This document shows, one piece after another, positions 26,369 through 34,672 of a stretch of DNA of 64,000 nucleotides. The DNA is from Anaerotignum sp. MSJ-24. Its GTDB lineage: Bacteria > Bacillota > Clostridia > Lachnospirales > Anaerotignaceae. The notes below the pieces were generated by a model, which was not told the DNA's origin, ran no database searches, and saw nothing but the letters and a program-made list of their open reading frames with translations. The stretch is from assembly GCF_018918145.1 (NCBI RefSeq), contig NZ_JAHLPX010000005.1, forward strand, positions 1 to 64,000. The letters run 5' to 3'. The position numbers were made by a program, and so were the translations under genes. Every line of letters begins with the position of its first letter. Positions within the stretch are counted from its first letter, which is position 1.

Positions 26369-28261
26369 ATGTCTTATATAGCGGAGGAGGCTGATGTTAT
26401 TGTTGTCGGCGGCGGTCATGCCGGCTGTGAGGCCGCTCTTGCGTCTGCAAGAATGGGATTAAAAACAATAATATTCGCTATAAGTCTGGACAGTATAGCA
26501 ATGATGCCATGCAATCCGAGCATTGGCGGCAGTTCAAAGGGTCATCTTGTAAGAGAGGTTGATGCCCTTGGCGGCGAAATGGGAAAAAATATTGATAAAA
26601 CTTATATTCAGACAAAAATGCTTAACACAGGTAAAGGTCCTGCGGTCTATTCGTTAAGAGCACAGGCAGACAAAGGGCGTTATCAGCGTGAAATGAAAAG
26701 AACGCTTGAAAAAACCGAAAATCTGTATATAAGACAGGGCGAAGTAACCGATATTATCGTTGAGGATAATGTTGTTAAGGGAGTTAAAACATCTTCCGAT
26801 GCAATATATAATGCAAAGGCGGTTGTTTTGTGTGTCGGAACATATCTTAAAGCACGCTGTCTTTATGGCGAAACCATAATTCACAGCGGCCCCAACGGAC
26901 TTATGCCGGCAACAAAGCTCAGTCAGTCATTGCTTGATCTTGGTATAACTCTGTATAGATTTAAAACGGGTACTCCGGCACGAATTGACAGAAAAACAAT
27001 GGATTTTTCCAAAATGATTCCTCAGTACGGTGATGAAAATATAGTTCCGTTTTCATTTGAAAATACTCCTGAAGATATTAAACGTGAACAGGTGCTTTGC
27101 TATTTAACCTATACAAACGAAAATACACATAATCTTATAAGAGAGAATTTACATCGTTCTGCCATGTATGGCGGACTTATACAGGGAACAGGCCCGAGAT
27201 ACTGCCCGTCCATAGAGGATAAGGTTGTTAAGTTTGCCGATAAGGAAAAGCATCAGATATTTATTGAACCGGAAGGCGAAAATACAGACGAAATGTATAT
27301 ACAGGGTATGTCCACATCACTTCCCGAAGAGGTTCAGGTTCAGATGTACAGAACAGTTCCCGGACTTGAAAACTGCCGTATAATGCGTACTGCCTATGCC
27401 ATTGAATACGATTGTATAGACGCAACACAGCTTAAGCTTTCTCTTGAGTTTAAGAATATACACGGCCTTTTCGGTGCAGGCCAGTTTAACGGAAGCTCCG
27501 GTTATGAAGAGGCGGCCGCACAGGGACTTATCGGCGGAATAAATGCCGCACAGTATGTAAAGGGTGAAAAACCGCTTATTCTCGACCGTTCCGAGGCATA
27601 TATAGGTGTGCTCATTGATGACCTTGTAACAAGAGGAAGTAAAGAGCCTTACAGAATGATGACCTCAAGAGCGGAATACAGACTTCTTTTAAGACAGGAT
27701 AACGCAGATGAAAGACTTACCGAAAAGGCTTATAATATAGGACTTATTTCGGAAGAAAGATATAATAAATTCCTTGAAAAGGAACGACTTATTTCAGAAG
27801 AAATAGAACGAGTTGAAAATGTCCGTATAACGCCGAAGGAAAATGTTCTTGAACTGCTTGATAAATATAACAGTACAAGAATTAAATCCGGTGTAAAACT
27901 TTCTGATTTAATAAAAAGACCCGAACTTGACTATTTTAAACTTTCGGAAATAGATAACGAAAGACCTGAGCTTGCTTATGCCGTTCAGGAAGAAGTAAAT
28001 ATAAAAATAAAATATGAGGGCTATATAAAACAGCAGATAAATCAGGTAAATCAGTTCAAAAAGATGGAGAATAAGCTTCTTCCGGCTGACATTGATTATA
28101 ATGAAATAAAAAATCTGCGTATTGAAGCAACACAGAAGCTTAATGCAATCCGTCCTGCCTCAATAGGACAGGCATCAAGAATAACAGGTGTTTCTCCTGC
28201 CGATATTACGGTACTTCTCATATATCTTGAACAGATGAAGCATTCAAAAAGGAGCGAATAA
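26369..28261 (+). CDS. mnmG: tRNA uridine-5-carboxymethylaminomethyl FAD enzyme MnmG
   Basis: A 630-residue flavoprotein partner of MnmE. The FAD-binding motif [11 protein letters not shown] lies at the N-terminus, then [21 protein letters not shown] and the catalytic-site region [11 protein letters not shown]; the C-terminal helical domain contains the [15 protein letters not shown] block. RBS AAGGAGG precedes the ATG. The length matches the family. Confidence 0.97.
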   Translation: MSYIAEEADVIVVGGGHAGCEAALASARMGLKTIIFAISLDSIAMMPCNPSIGGSSKGHLVREVDALGGEMGKNIDKTYIQTKMLNTGKGPAVYSLRAQADKGRYQREMKRTLEKTENLYIRQGEVTDIIVEDNVVKGVKTSSDAIYNAKAVVLCVGTYLKARCLYGETIIHSGPNGLMPATKLSQSLLDLGITLYRFKTGTPARIDRKTMDFSKMIPQYGDENIVPFSFENTPEDIKREQVLCYLTYTNENTHNLIRENLHRSAMYGGLIQGTGPRYCPSIEDKVVKFADKEKHQIFIEPEGENTDEMYIQGMSTSLPEEVQVQMYRTVPGLENCRIMRTAYAIEYDCIDATQLKLSLEFKNIHGLFGAGQFNGSSGYEEAAAQGLIGGINAAQYVKGEKPLILDRSEAYIGVLIDDLVTRGSKEPYRMMTSRAEYRLLLRQDNADERLTEKAYNIGLISEERYNKFLEKERLISEEIERVENVRITPKENVLELLDKYNSTRIKSGVKLSDLIKRPELDYFKLSEIDNERPELAYAVQEEVNIKIKYEGYIKQQINQVNQFKKMENKLLPADIDYNEIKNLRIEATQKLNAIRPASIGQASRITGVSPADITVLLIYLEQMKHSKRSE

Positions 28262-28262
28262 G

Positions 28263-28982
28263 GTGTCCCAGATAGAAGAGCTTTTAGCAGAAAGCTGTAA
28301 AAAAATAAATATAGAGCTTACCGAAAAGCAGATAAAGCAGTTTATAGATTATAAGGATATGCTTTTGGAATGGAACGAAAAGTTTAACCTTACGGCAATA
28401 ACAGACGAAAGAGAAATAATACTTAAGCATTTTGTTGACTGCCTTGCAATATCTGCCGGAGCAGAGCTTGCCGGAAAGAAAATTATTGATGTCGGGACTG
28501 GAGCAGGCTTTCCCGGAGTTCCGGTAAAAATTGCTTTTCCCGATACACAGATGACATTGCTTGATTCGCTAAATAAAAGAATTACATTTCTTGAGGAGCT
28601 GAAAAATAAGCTTGGTCTTGAAAATGTGACCTGCATTCATTCCAGAGCAGAGGACGGAGGAGCAGATAAAAATTTGCGAGAAGGCTTTGACCTCTGTATT
28701 TCGAGAGCTGTTGCAAATCTTGCTGTTTTGTCGGAATATTGTTTGCCTTTTGTTAAGGTCGGAGGCTGTTTTATTTCAATGAAAGGCCCGGATGTAAAGG
28801 ATGAGCTTAAGGAATCCGAAAAAGCGATAAAGGTTCTTGGTGGTGAGGTTAAAGAAATTAAGCTGATTAATATTCCCGAAACGGATATTAACCATAGTCT
28901 TATAATAATAAAAAAGATTAAACCGACTCCGTCAAAATATCCGAGAAAAGCCGGAAAAGCGAAAAAAGAACCTATTATGTAA
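28263..28982 (+). CDS. rsmG: 16S rRNA m7G527 methyltransferase RsmG
   Basis: A 239-residue SAM-dependent methyltransferase acting on G527 of 16S rRNA. It has the KFNLTAITDEREIILKHFVD region, the SAM motif IIDVGTGAGFPGVPVKI and SRAVANLAVLSEY. GTG start overlapping the end of mnmG by context (1-bp gap). The usual gene order mnmE-mnmG-rsmG-noc is intact. A basic C-terminal tail (KYPRKAGKAKK) is common. Confidence 0.97.
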   Translation: MSQIEELLAESCKKINIELTEKQIKQFIDYKDMLLEWNEKFNLTAITDEREIILKHFVDCLAISAGAELAGKKIIDVGTGAGFPGVPVKIAFPDTQMTLLDSLNKRITFLEELKNKLGLENVTCIHSRAEDGGADKNLREGFDLCISRAVANLAVLSEYCLPFVKVGGCFISMKGPDVKDELKESEKAIKVLGGEVKEIKLINIPETDINHSLIIIKKIKPTPSKYPRKAGKAKKEPIM

Positions 28983-29056
28983 TATTTATCTGCAAATATT
29001 ATGTAGTAATATATAAGAATATTGTATGTATAAATAAAAACCTTCTTGGAAATATA

Positions 29057-29065
29057 TGGTATAAT
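29057..29065 (+). promoter_or_regulatory. Extended -10 promoter upstream of noc
   Basis: TGGTATAAT is an extended -10 element 70 bp before noc; no good -35 is seen at 17 bp, as is common for such promoters. Confidence 0.55.
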
Positions 29066-29132
29066 TTAACTGTAAAATATTAGAAATAGTCAAATTATTC
29101 CGTAATATAGTCTTTTTCAAGGAGGTTTTTTA

Positions 29133-29954
29133 ATGGCTTTAAAACAATATGATATAAATGATTCGGCATTTATAAATATATCAGAGCTGCCGATAGATAA
29201 AATTAAACCAAGCCCGTATCAGCAGAGAAAATATTTTGATTTTTATTCACTTAACAGGCTTGCGGATTCCATAAAAAAATACGGAGTTCTTCAGCCGATA
29301 ACGGTTCGGCTTATGAATGGAAACAGCTATGAGCTTATTTCCGGCGAGAGGCGTCTGAGAGCGGCAAAGGCTGTCGGCTTAAAAACAATACCTGCGGTGC
29401 TTATGTCGGCAGATGAAGAAAAAAGTTCTTTAATGTCGTTTATTGAAAATATCCAGCGAAAAAATCTTGATTTTATCGAAGAGGCAGAAGGCTATGGTTC
29501 TTTTATAGAGGATTTCGGTATGTCTGTCGAAGAGATTTCCGAAAAAACCGGAGTAAATATATCTGTAATAAGAAAAAAGCTGAAAATTCTCGATTTGTCG
29601 GAAGAAGATATAAGGCTTGTAAGGGAAAATAAGCTTACGGATGGCCATGTGCTGTCGGCATTGAAAATACATGATGCTGATATACGGAGTACTGTGCTTT
29701 ACGATATGGCCGAACAGGATATGACGGTTAAAAAAGCAGATGATTATGTAGAAAAAATATTGCTCTGTATGAGATTCGGACATCATGGGCAGAAGGTGAA
29801 AAGTAGCTTTAATGATTTTAAGCTGTTCACCAATTCAATAAAACAGTCGGTTGATGCCGTAAGAAAGGCCGGAATACCGGCATATTATGATATTTCGGAA
29901 AAATCCGATGCAATAGAAATAAATATAAAAATAAGAATACCTGAAACAGAATAG
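29133..29954 (+). CDS. noc: ParB-family nucleoid occlusion-type protein Noc
   Basis: A 273-residue CTP-binding ParB-like protein. The N-terminal CTPase domain contains ISGERRLRAAKAVGLKTIPA; the central helix-turn-helix domain contains MSVEEISEKTGVNISVIRKKLKILDL; a dimerisation region follows. Its position after rsmG, separate from soj-spo0J, identifies it as Noc rather than Spo0J. Noc bound to DNA blocks Z-ring assembly over the nucleoid. The B. subtilis Noc membrane-targeting N-terminal helix is not obvious here. No ATTTCCCGGGAAAT Noc sites were noticed in the window. Confidence 0.85.
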   Translation: MALKQYDINDSAFINISELPIDKIKPSPYQQRKYFDFYSLNRLADSIKKYGVLQPITVRLMNGNSYELISGERRLRAAKAVGLKTIPAVLMSADEEKSSLMSFIENIQRKNLDFIEEAEGYGSFIEDFGMSVEEISEKTGVNISVIRKKLKILDLSEEDIRLVRENKLTDGHVLSALKIHDADIRSTVLYDMAEQDMTVKKADDYVEKILLCMRFGHHGQKVKSSFNDFKLFTNSIKQSVDAVRKAGIPAYYDISEKSDAIEINIKIRIPETE

Positions 29955-29961
29955 TAAAAAT

Positions 29962-29979
29962 GGGCGGTGAAAACCGCCC
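29962..29979. terminator. Hairpin between convergent noc and thioesterase genes
   Basis: GGGCGGT pairs with ACCGCCC around a 4-nt GAAA loop. There is no strong T-run on either side, so termination strength is uncertain. Confidence 0.55.
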
Positions 29980-29985
29980 GATAAA

Positions 29986-30453
29986 TTAAAGATTCACTTT
30001 CTTATTTAACATCATAAAAGATGATTGAGAAGTAGCCATAAGGACATTGTTTGTCAAATTGAATACTTCACCGCTCATATTTACTATTGTTTTTCCGTTG
30101 GATGCCGCTTTTACTTTAACCTGTATAATATCGTTAAGTCTTCCGGGCTTTAAAAATGTTGTGTTTTCGCTTATTGTAGAAATAAATCTGTCACCGGCAA
30201 AATAATGGCATAAAAATCCGTAGGCATTGTCAAGCATTGAAACCGTAAGTCCGCCGAAAAGTATTCCTTCCGGATTAAGCTCCCATTCGTTTACCTTGAA
30301 TTCGATTGTAAGTGATTTTTCTTCGTAATTACAGTTAATAAATTTCGGAGCAAGTGTTGGAACAAGTCCGTTTTTTCCGTCGGCAAGTATTACTGATAAA
30401 AGGTCGGAATAATAGTGCTCCATTTCCTGTTGTTTTAGTTCGTTTTCTGTCAT
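29986..30453 (-). CDS. Hotdog-fold thioesterase (PaaI-like)
   Basis: A 155-residue acyl-CoA thioesterase-like protein. The central helix block PEGILFGGLTVSMLDNAYGFLC and the strand DRFISTISENTTFLKPGRLND match the PaaI/HotDog layout, in which the helix carries the active site. Substrate is unknown. It lies downstream of the alpha/beta-hydrolase-like gene on the same strand, separated by a triplicated ribosome-binding segment. Confidence 0.75.
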   Translation of the reverse strand: MTENELKQQEMEHYYSDLLSVILADGKNGLVPTLAPKFINCNYEEKSLTIEFKVNEWELNPEGILFGGLTVSMLDNAYGFLCHYFAGDRFISTISENTTFLKPGRLNDIIQVKVKAASNGKTIVNMSGEVFNLTNNVLMATSQSSFMMLNKKVNL

Positions 30454-30454
30454 T

Positions 30455-30502
30455 TAATCTTGTTTCTCCTTAATCTTGTTTCTCCTTAGTTTTGTTTTTC
30501 TT
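30455..30502 (-). repeat. Tandem duplication of a ribosome-binding segment
   Basis: A 16-bp unit is exactly repeated at 30455-30470 and 30471-30486, with a third degenerate copy to 30502. Read on the reverse strand each full unit is AGGAGAAACAAGATTA, so the thioesterase gene carries two identical AAGGAG sites; the one nearest the ATG has proper spacing. Confidence 0.85.
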
Positions 30503-30513
30503 TTGAATGCCGA

Positions 30514-31452
30514 TTACTTTAAAAAGTTTTTTACAACCGAATTAAAGGCTGTCGGATTTTCATAGTTAGGAAGCTCTCCGGTTTCCTCAAATACTGCAAA
30601 TTCGCCGTTTGGAATAAGTTGCTTTATCGTTTCCATATTGGCTATGGGATTTGTTTTGCATTTTTCACCCCATATTACCATGGTCGGTATAGTTATTTCG
30701 GATAAATAATCCTTAATGTCCATGTTCATAAAGCCGGTAATATATGAAGCATATACAAATCGGTTGTTGCCACCGCCGATATGTGCTGATACATAAATAT
30801 TGTCGGCTATATATTTTTTGCTCTTTTCGGAAGAAAAAAGTCTGTCGTTATAAATATCCCGTATGCGGTGCTTTGTCATTTTATAAAGATATATGCTTTC
30901 GCCGATTACCGGAAGCTCATATAATTTTCTTTTCTTTGTATCGCTGTTGTCTGTGATTTTGTCTGATATTCCGTTGGGATTTATCAAAATAAATCTTTTG
31001 AAATTGTCCGGATTTATTTTATATGCAACAGCCGCAAACATTGCACCTTCGCCTACTGCACATATTGCTGTCGGTTTTTGTATTATGTCGCTTATAAAAT
31101 CGTTTATAAGCTTTCCGAAGGTGTAAGCAGTGTAGGTTGTGTTTACTCTTTCCGATGTTCCGTAGCCAAGAAGGTCGAGTGTATATACCTTGTAGCTTTT
31201 TGCAAGTTCATTTGTGTTTTTGCCCCATATTTCAGATGATGATCCTGGAAAAGCATTGTGTATCAGTAAAAGCGGTTTGCCATTTCCTTTTACGCTGTAT
31301 CCGATTTTTCCCAGACGCCATTCGTATATGTTTTCTGCTTCGTTGAACATATTTATTTTTTCGGTTAAATAAAATATAAGCTTGTTTACCGCAAGCGGTG
31401 CAAAAAGCAGTGTTCCGAGTATTGCTGATGATTTGATGTTTTTATTTTTCAA
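30514..31452 (-). CDS. Alpha/beta-hydrolase fold protein, catalytic residues missing
   Basis: A 312-residue protein with an N-terminal hydrophobic anchor (about 8-28) and an alpha/beta-hydrolase body: oxyanion-loop region LLLIHNAFPGSSSEIW, then LDLLGYGTSE, and a late TMVIWGEKCKTNPI. At the nucleophile elbow the motif reads AVGEGAMFA: the position of the usual Ser is Gly136. At the usual catalytic-His site the motif reads GELP (292-295) instead of GHxP, so Glu293 replaces His. Two of the three triad residues therefore seem lost. The start is the TTG following GAGGTG; no upstream frame is needed. It is divergent from the ECF sigma gene. Confidence 0.75.
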   Translation of the reverse strand: MKNKNIKSSAILGTLLFAPLAVNKLIFYLTEKINMFNEAENIYEWRLGKIGYSVKGNGKPLLLIHNAFPGSSSEIWGKNTNELAKSYKVYTLDLLGYGTSERVNTTYTAYTFGKLINDFISDIIQKPTAICAVGEGAMFAAVAYKINPDNFKRFILINPNGISDKITDNSDTKKRKLYELPVIGESIYLYKMTKHRIRDIYNDRLFSSEKSKKYIADNIYVSAHIGGGNNRFVYASYITGFMNMDIKDYLSEITIPTMVIWGEKCKTNPIANMETIKQLIPNGEFAVFEETGELPNYENPTAFNSVVKNFLK

Positions 31453-31525
31453 ATTAATCACCTCATAATTATTATTGCATAAAACGGCGGAAAAATAAAA
31501 CATTTTATTATTAATTTTTTCTTTC

Positions 31526-31556
31526 TGTAACCTTTTTGAGTTATTTTTTGTATTAT
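31526..31556 (+). promoter_or_regulatory. Possible autoregulatory promoter of the ECF sigma gene
   Basis: TGTAACC (31526-31532), with the AAC core common to ECF -35 elements, lies 18 bp before TATTAT (31551-31556), 45 bp ahead of the sigma start. The assignment is tentative. Confidence 0.35.
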
Positions 31557-31600
31557 TAGTGAAAGGCCTTTTAAAGAATATAGAATATGAGGGATCACTC

Positions 31601-32086
31601 ATGAGAATGAAAATTGAAATACTGATGAAAAAGTATAAGGATAATCTGTTTGCGACAGCTTTTAATATATGCAAAAGCTCGGCAGATGCAGATGATGCCG
31701 TTCAAAATACATTTATTCAGTACTACACAACTGATAAGCAGTTTGAAAATGAGCAGCATATTCGTGCATGGCTTTTAAGGGTAGTAATCAATAAAGCTAA
31801 AAATATAAATATATCCTTCTGGCGAAGAAAAAGCGTTCCGCTTGAAGATTATATAGAAAGCTTAGTTTTTAAAACACCGGAGGAAAAAAATTTATTTAAA
31901 GAGGTTATGAAACTGCCCGAAAAATATAGGATAGTTATACATCTGTTTTATTATGAGGATTATTCTGTAAAAGAAATTGCACAAATACTTAATTTAACTG
32001 AAAGCAATATAAAGGTTCGGTTGAACAGAGGAAGAAAGCTGCTTAAAAAGAGTTTACGGGAGGAATGGATTGACGATGACGAATAA
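31601..32086 (+). CDS. ECF-type RNA polymerase sigma factor
   Basis: A 161-residue sigma-70 family member. Region 2 spans about residues 8-75 (DADDAVQNTFIQYYT and HIRAWLLRVVINKAKN), and region 4 spans about 100-155 (LPEKYRIVIHLFYYEDYSVKEIAQ, split here only for naming). No region 3 exists, as expected for ECF factors. The chosen ATG follows GAGGG by 8 nt; an upstream GTG in frame is less likely. Its stop overlaps the next gene by 17 bp, which encodes the probable anti-sigma factor. Confidence 0.88.
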   Translation: MRMKIEILMKKYKDNLFATAFNICKSSADADDAVQNTFIQYYTTDKQFENEQHIRAWLLRVVINKAKNINISFWRRKSVPLEDYIESLVFKTPEEKNLFKEVMKLPEKYRIVIHLFYYEDYSVKEIAQILNLTESNIKVRLNRGRKLLKKSLREEWIDDDE

Positions 32087-32675
32087 GGAAAAATATAAGC
32101 GAGCATTTTCGGCTCTTCATGCCTCCGAAAATATTTCTTTGGAGGTAGATAAAGATATGAAAAATAAAAGAGTATTCAATAAAAAAATAATGGCAGTATG
32201 TACATGTTGTTTGGCTATGTTCGGAGTAGGAGCAACGGTTTATGCTCATAACTATCAGATTATAAATAAAATCTTTGGCTGGGGCAATAATCTTGAAATT
32301 ACACAGGAGGTAGATGAGAACGGAGAAACATCATCAATTTCAATATTACATACGGATAATCTGACCGAGCCCGTAAAAATAGATGATGGAAAAATTTATT
32401 TTGTTGTTAATGATGAAAAAATTGATATTACCGACAAAATATCCGAAACTACTGCATTCGAATATGAGTATACAGATGATGAAGGCAATACACATATATG
32501 GCTTGTAGGATTAAATTCTGATAATATTAAGGATTATGGCTATGCCGAGTATATTAAAAATATTGACGGCGATTGGACAGGAGGGTATTCCGCAAGAGTT
32601 AATATTGAAAGCGACGGGAAAACAAATGCAGAATGGCTTGAAAATGCTAAAAGTGAAAAAACTATTCCGTGGTAA
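32070..32675 (+). CDS. Probable membrane anti-sigma factor
   Basis: A 201-residue single-pass membrane protein. A short cytoplasmic region (KEKYKRAFSALHASENISLEV, about 5-25) is of the kind that holds ECF sigma factors in several Clostridia; a hydrophobic segment (about 39-59) follows, then an acidic extracytoplasmic domain of about 140 residues ending AKSEKTIPW. It overlaps the sigma gene by 17 bp, so the two are coupled. It may start at TTG 32070 or ATG 32076. The signal sensed is unknown. Confidence 0.75.
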   Translation: MTMTNKEKYKRAFSALHASENISLEVDKDMKNKRVFNKKIMAVCTCCLAMFGVGATVYAHNYQIINKIFGWGNNLEITQEVDENGETSSISILHTDNLTEPVKIDDGKIYFVVNDEKIDITDKISETTAFEYEYTDDEGNTHIWLVGLNSDNIKDYGYAEYIKNIDGDWTGGYSARVNIESDGKTNAEWLENAKSEKTIPW

Positions 32676-32713
32676 AAGTAATATTGAAAAATCGTCTCAA
32701 AGCCTGTATTTAA

Positions 32714-32742
32714 TTGACTTTTTAACATATATTTAATATAAT
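32714..32742 (+). promoter_or_regulatory. phnDCE promoter
   Basis: TTGACT (32714-32719), exactly 17 bp, then TATAAT (32737-32742). The predicted start is near 32750, only a few bases before the leader hairpin. Confidence 0.88.
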
Positions 32743-32756
32743 ATCAACAGAGTGTG

Positions 32757-32812
32757 AAGGTCACATGAAGGGGTACACCACCTTGGGTGTAGTTTTTCGT
32801 GTGCCTTTTTTT
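32757..32812 (+). terminator. Promoter-proximal terminator/attenuator in the phnD leader
   Basis: AAGG-CACATGAA (one bulged U) pairs with TTCGTGTG-CCTT in a 12-bp stem that encloses an inner ACACC/GGTGT hairpin and is followed by seven T's. It begins about 7 nt after the predicted transcription start and ends 35 bp before phnD. It is either an attenuator or the end of a very short RNA of about 60 nt. Confidence 0.75.
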
Positions 32813-32846
32813 GTACTCGATTATAAAACAGAAGGAGATAATAAAA

Positions 32847-33899
32847 ATGAAGAAAAAATTATTGGCAGTTGTACTTGCTGTAACCTGTGCAATAGGTATG
32901 TCAGCCTGCTCATCATCAAATAATCAGCAGACTTCTGACACCACAGCCGTAGATGTTCAGGTTATTGATGAATTTAACATTGCGTTTGCACCTTATGATG
33001 CATCGGAAACAATGCTTGCCGAAACAGAACCTCTTAAAGGACTTTTACAGGAAAAGCTTCTTGAAAAGGGCTATGATGTGAAGGATATTAATCTTACAGT
33101 AGGTGCGTCATACGAGGCAGTCGGAGAGGCATTAAGTGCCGGAACAGCCGACGCAGGCTTTATTTCCGGTGGTACATATGTGCTTTATGATGAGGACTGC
33201 GATGTACTTCTTACCGCTCTTCGTGCGGCATACAGCAAGGATTCCGATAATCCGGCCGACTGGAATGACGGAACAGAAGGAAAATATACAGATGAGATGT
33301 CAAAATACTATAAATCAATAATCATTGCAGGCCCCAGTGCAAAGGGACAGGAGCTTGCCGCTAAGGTAAATAACGGTGAAGAGCTTACATGGGACGACCT
33401 TAATTCTGCAACATGGTCCGTAATGAGTGCATCATCTGCATCGGGATATATTTATCCTTCACTTTGGCTCTATGATAACTATGGCAAAACAATCAGTGAT
33501 TTAAGCAATGTTGTTCAGGCCGATTCATACAGCACATCAATAGCAAGACTTGCTTCGGAACAGGCTGATATTATGGTTGGTTTTGCTCATATGCAGTATA
33601 AATATGCTGACCAGTGGACAAGCGAATTCGGAAGAACAGAGCCTATCTGGACAGAAACAAATATACTCGGCGTGACAAAAGGAATTTATAATGATACAAT
33701 ATGTGTAAGTAAGGCTTCTCCCATAATGACAGACGAATTTAAACAGGCTTTCGGCGAGGCTATGATTGAAATTGGTGAAACAGACGCAGGTCTTGAAATA
33801 GTTGATAAAACTTTCTCACACAAGGGTTACGAATGGGCTGATTCTTCGGATTATGACGGAGAAAGAGAAGCTGAAAAATTAATAGTAAACGCTGAATAA
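32847..33899 (+). CDS. phnD: PhnD-like substrate-binding lipoprotein
   Basis: A 350-residue extracytoplasmic solute-binding protein of the phosphate/phosphite/phosphonate family. Signal peptide with lipobox GMSAC, lipidation at Cys21, then a Ser-rich linker. Family features include the SAGTADAGFISGGTYVLY region and SASSASGYIYPSLWLYDNYG, the phosphonate-binding loop region. RBS GAAGGAGA fixes the ATG. The ligand is not certain; no C-P lyase or phosphonatase genes are in the window. Confidence 0.85.
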   Translation: MKKKLLAVVLAVTCAIGMSACSSSNNQQTSDTTAVDVQVIDEFNIAFAPYDASETMLAETEPLKGLLQEKLLEKGYDVKDINLTVGASYEAVGEALSAGTADAGFISGGTYVLYDEDCDVLLTALRAAYSKDSDNPADWNDGTEGKYTDEMSKYYKSIIIAGPSAKGQELAAKVNNGEELTWDDLNSATWSVMSASSASGYIYPSLWLYDNYGKTISDLSNVVQADSYSTSIARLASEQADIMVGFAHMQYKYADQWTSEFGRTEPIWTETNILGVTKGIYNDTICVSKASPIMTDEFKQAFGEAMIEIGETDAGLEIVDKTFSHKGYEWADSSDYDGEREAEKLIVNAE

Positions 33900-33913
33900 C
33901 AGGATTTGATATT

Positions 33914-34672
33914 GTGATAGAAATTACTGATTTAAAAAAAGAATATACGCTTAACGGCAGAAAAAAATATGCACTTGACGGCATTTCCGTTAAAATACCG
34001 GAAGGCTGCTTTGTGTCGGTAATCGGTCCCAGCGGTGCCGGAAAATCAACGCTTCTGAGGTCGATTAACGGTATGATTTCCGTTGATGGCGGAAAGGTCG
34101 AAATTAACGGAAAAAATATATCCTCTCTTAAGGGCAAGGAAAAAAGAGAGGTTCAAAAAAATATTTGTATGATATTTCAGGATTTCTGTCTTGTAAAGAG
34201 CAGTACTGTCATTAAGAATGTTCTTAATGCCTGTCTTGCTGATATGAATTTGTTTTCCGCAGTATTCGGTATTTTCGGTACGGAAAGAAAAGCCAAGGCT
34301 GCGGAAATACTCGAAAGAGTCGGTATGGCTGAAAAAATAAATCAGCCTGCTGACAGCCTTTCGGGCGGTGAACAGCAAAGAACCGCAATAGCAAGGGCGA
34401 TTATGCAGGGCGGAAATATTCTTCTTGCAGATGAGCCTGTGGCATCGCTTGATCCGGCCAATGCGGAGGATGTGCTGGAGCTTATGAAAAGCTTGCAAAA
34501 GGAAAAAAATATAACAGTCATTATGAACAGCCATAATATTGAACAGGCTGTTAAATATTCGGACTGGATAATAGGACTTAACAGCGGAAGGATTATATAT
34601 GAAGGAAAGCCGGAAAATTTAACGGCTGAAATAAAAGAGGATATATACAGAAGGGATAACAGCAATGGTTAA
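33914..34672 (+). CDS. phnC: PhnC-like ABC transporter ATPase
   Basis: A 252-residue ATPase with Walker A GPSGAGKSTLLRS (about 37-49), Q-loop FQDFC, signature LSGGEQQRTAIARAI and Walker B ILLADEPVASLDP. It would power the importer with PhnD and PhnE. GTG start 14 bp after phnD; it overlaps phnE by 8 bp. Confidence 0.9.
   Translation: MIEITDLKKEYTLNGRKKYALDGISVKIPEGCFVSVIGPSGAGKSTLLRSINGMISVDGGKVEINGKNISSLKGKEKREVQKNICMIFQDFCLVKSSTVIKNVLNACLADMNLFSAVFGIFGTERKAKAAEILERVGMAEKINQPADSLSGGEQQRTAIARAIMQGGNILLADEPVASLDPANAEDVLELMKSLQKEKNITVIMNSHNIEQAVKYSDWIIGLNSGRIIYEGKPENLTAEIKEDIYRRDNSNG

Noticed and set aside
29133-29954. A second Spo0J rather than Noc
   Set aside because: The gene sits directly after rsmG, the conserved noc position, and a separate soj-spo0J pair with parS is present 9 kb away.
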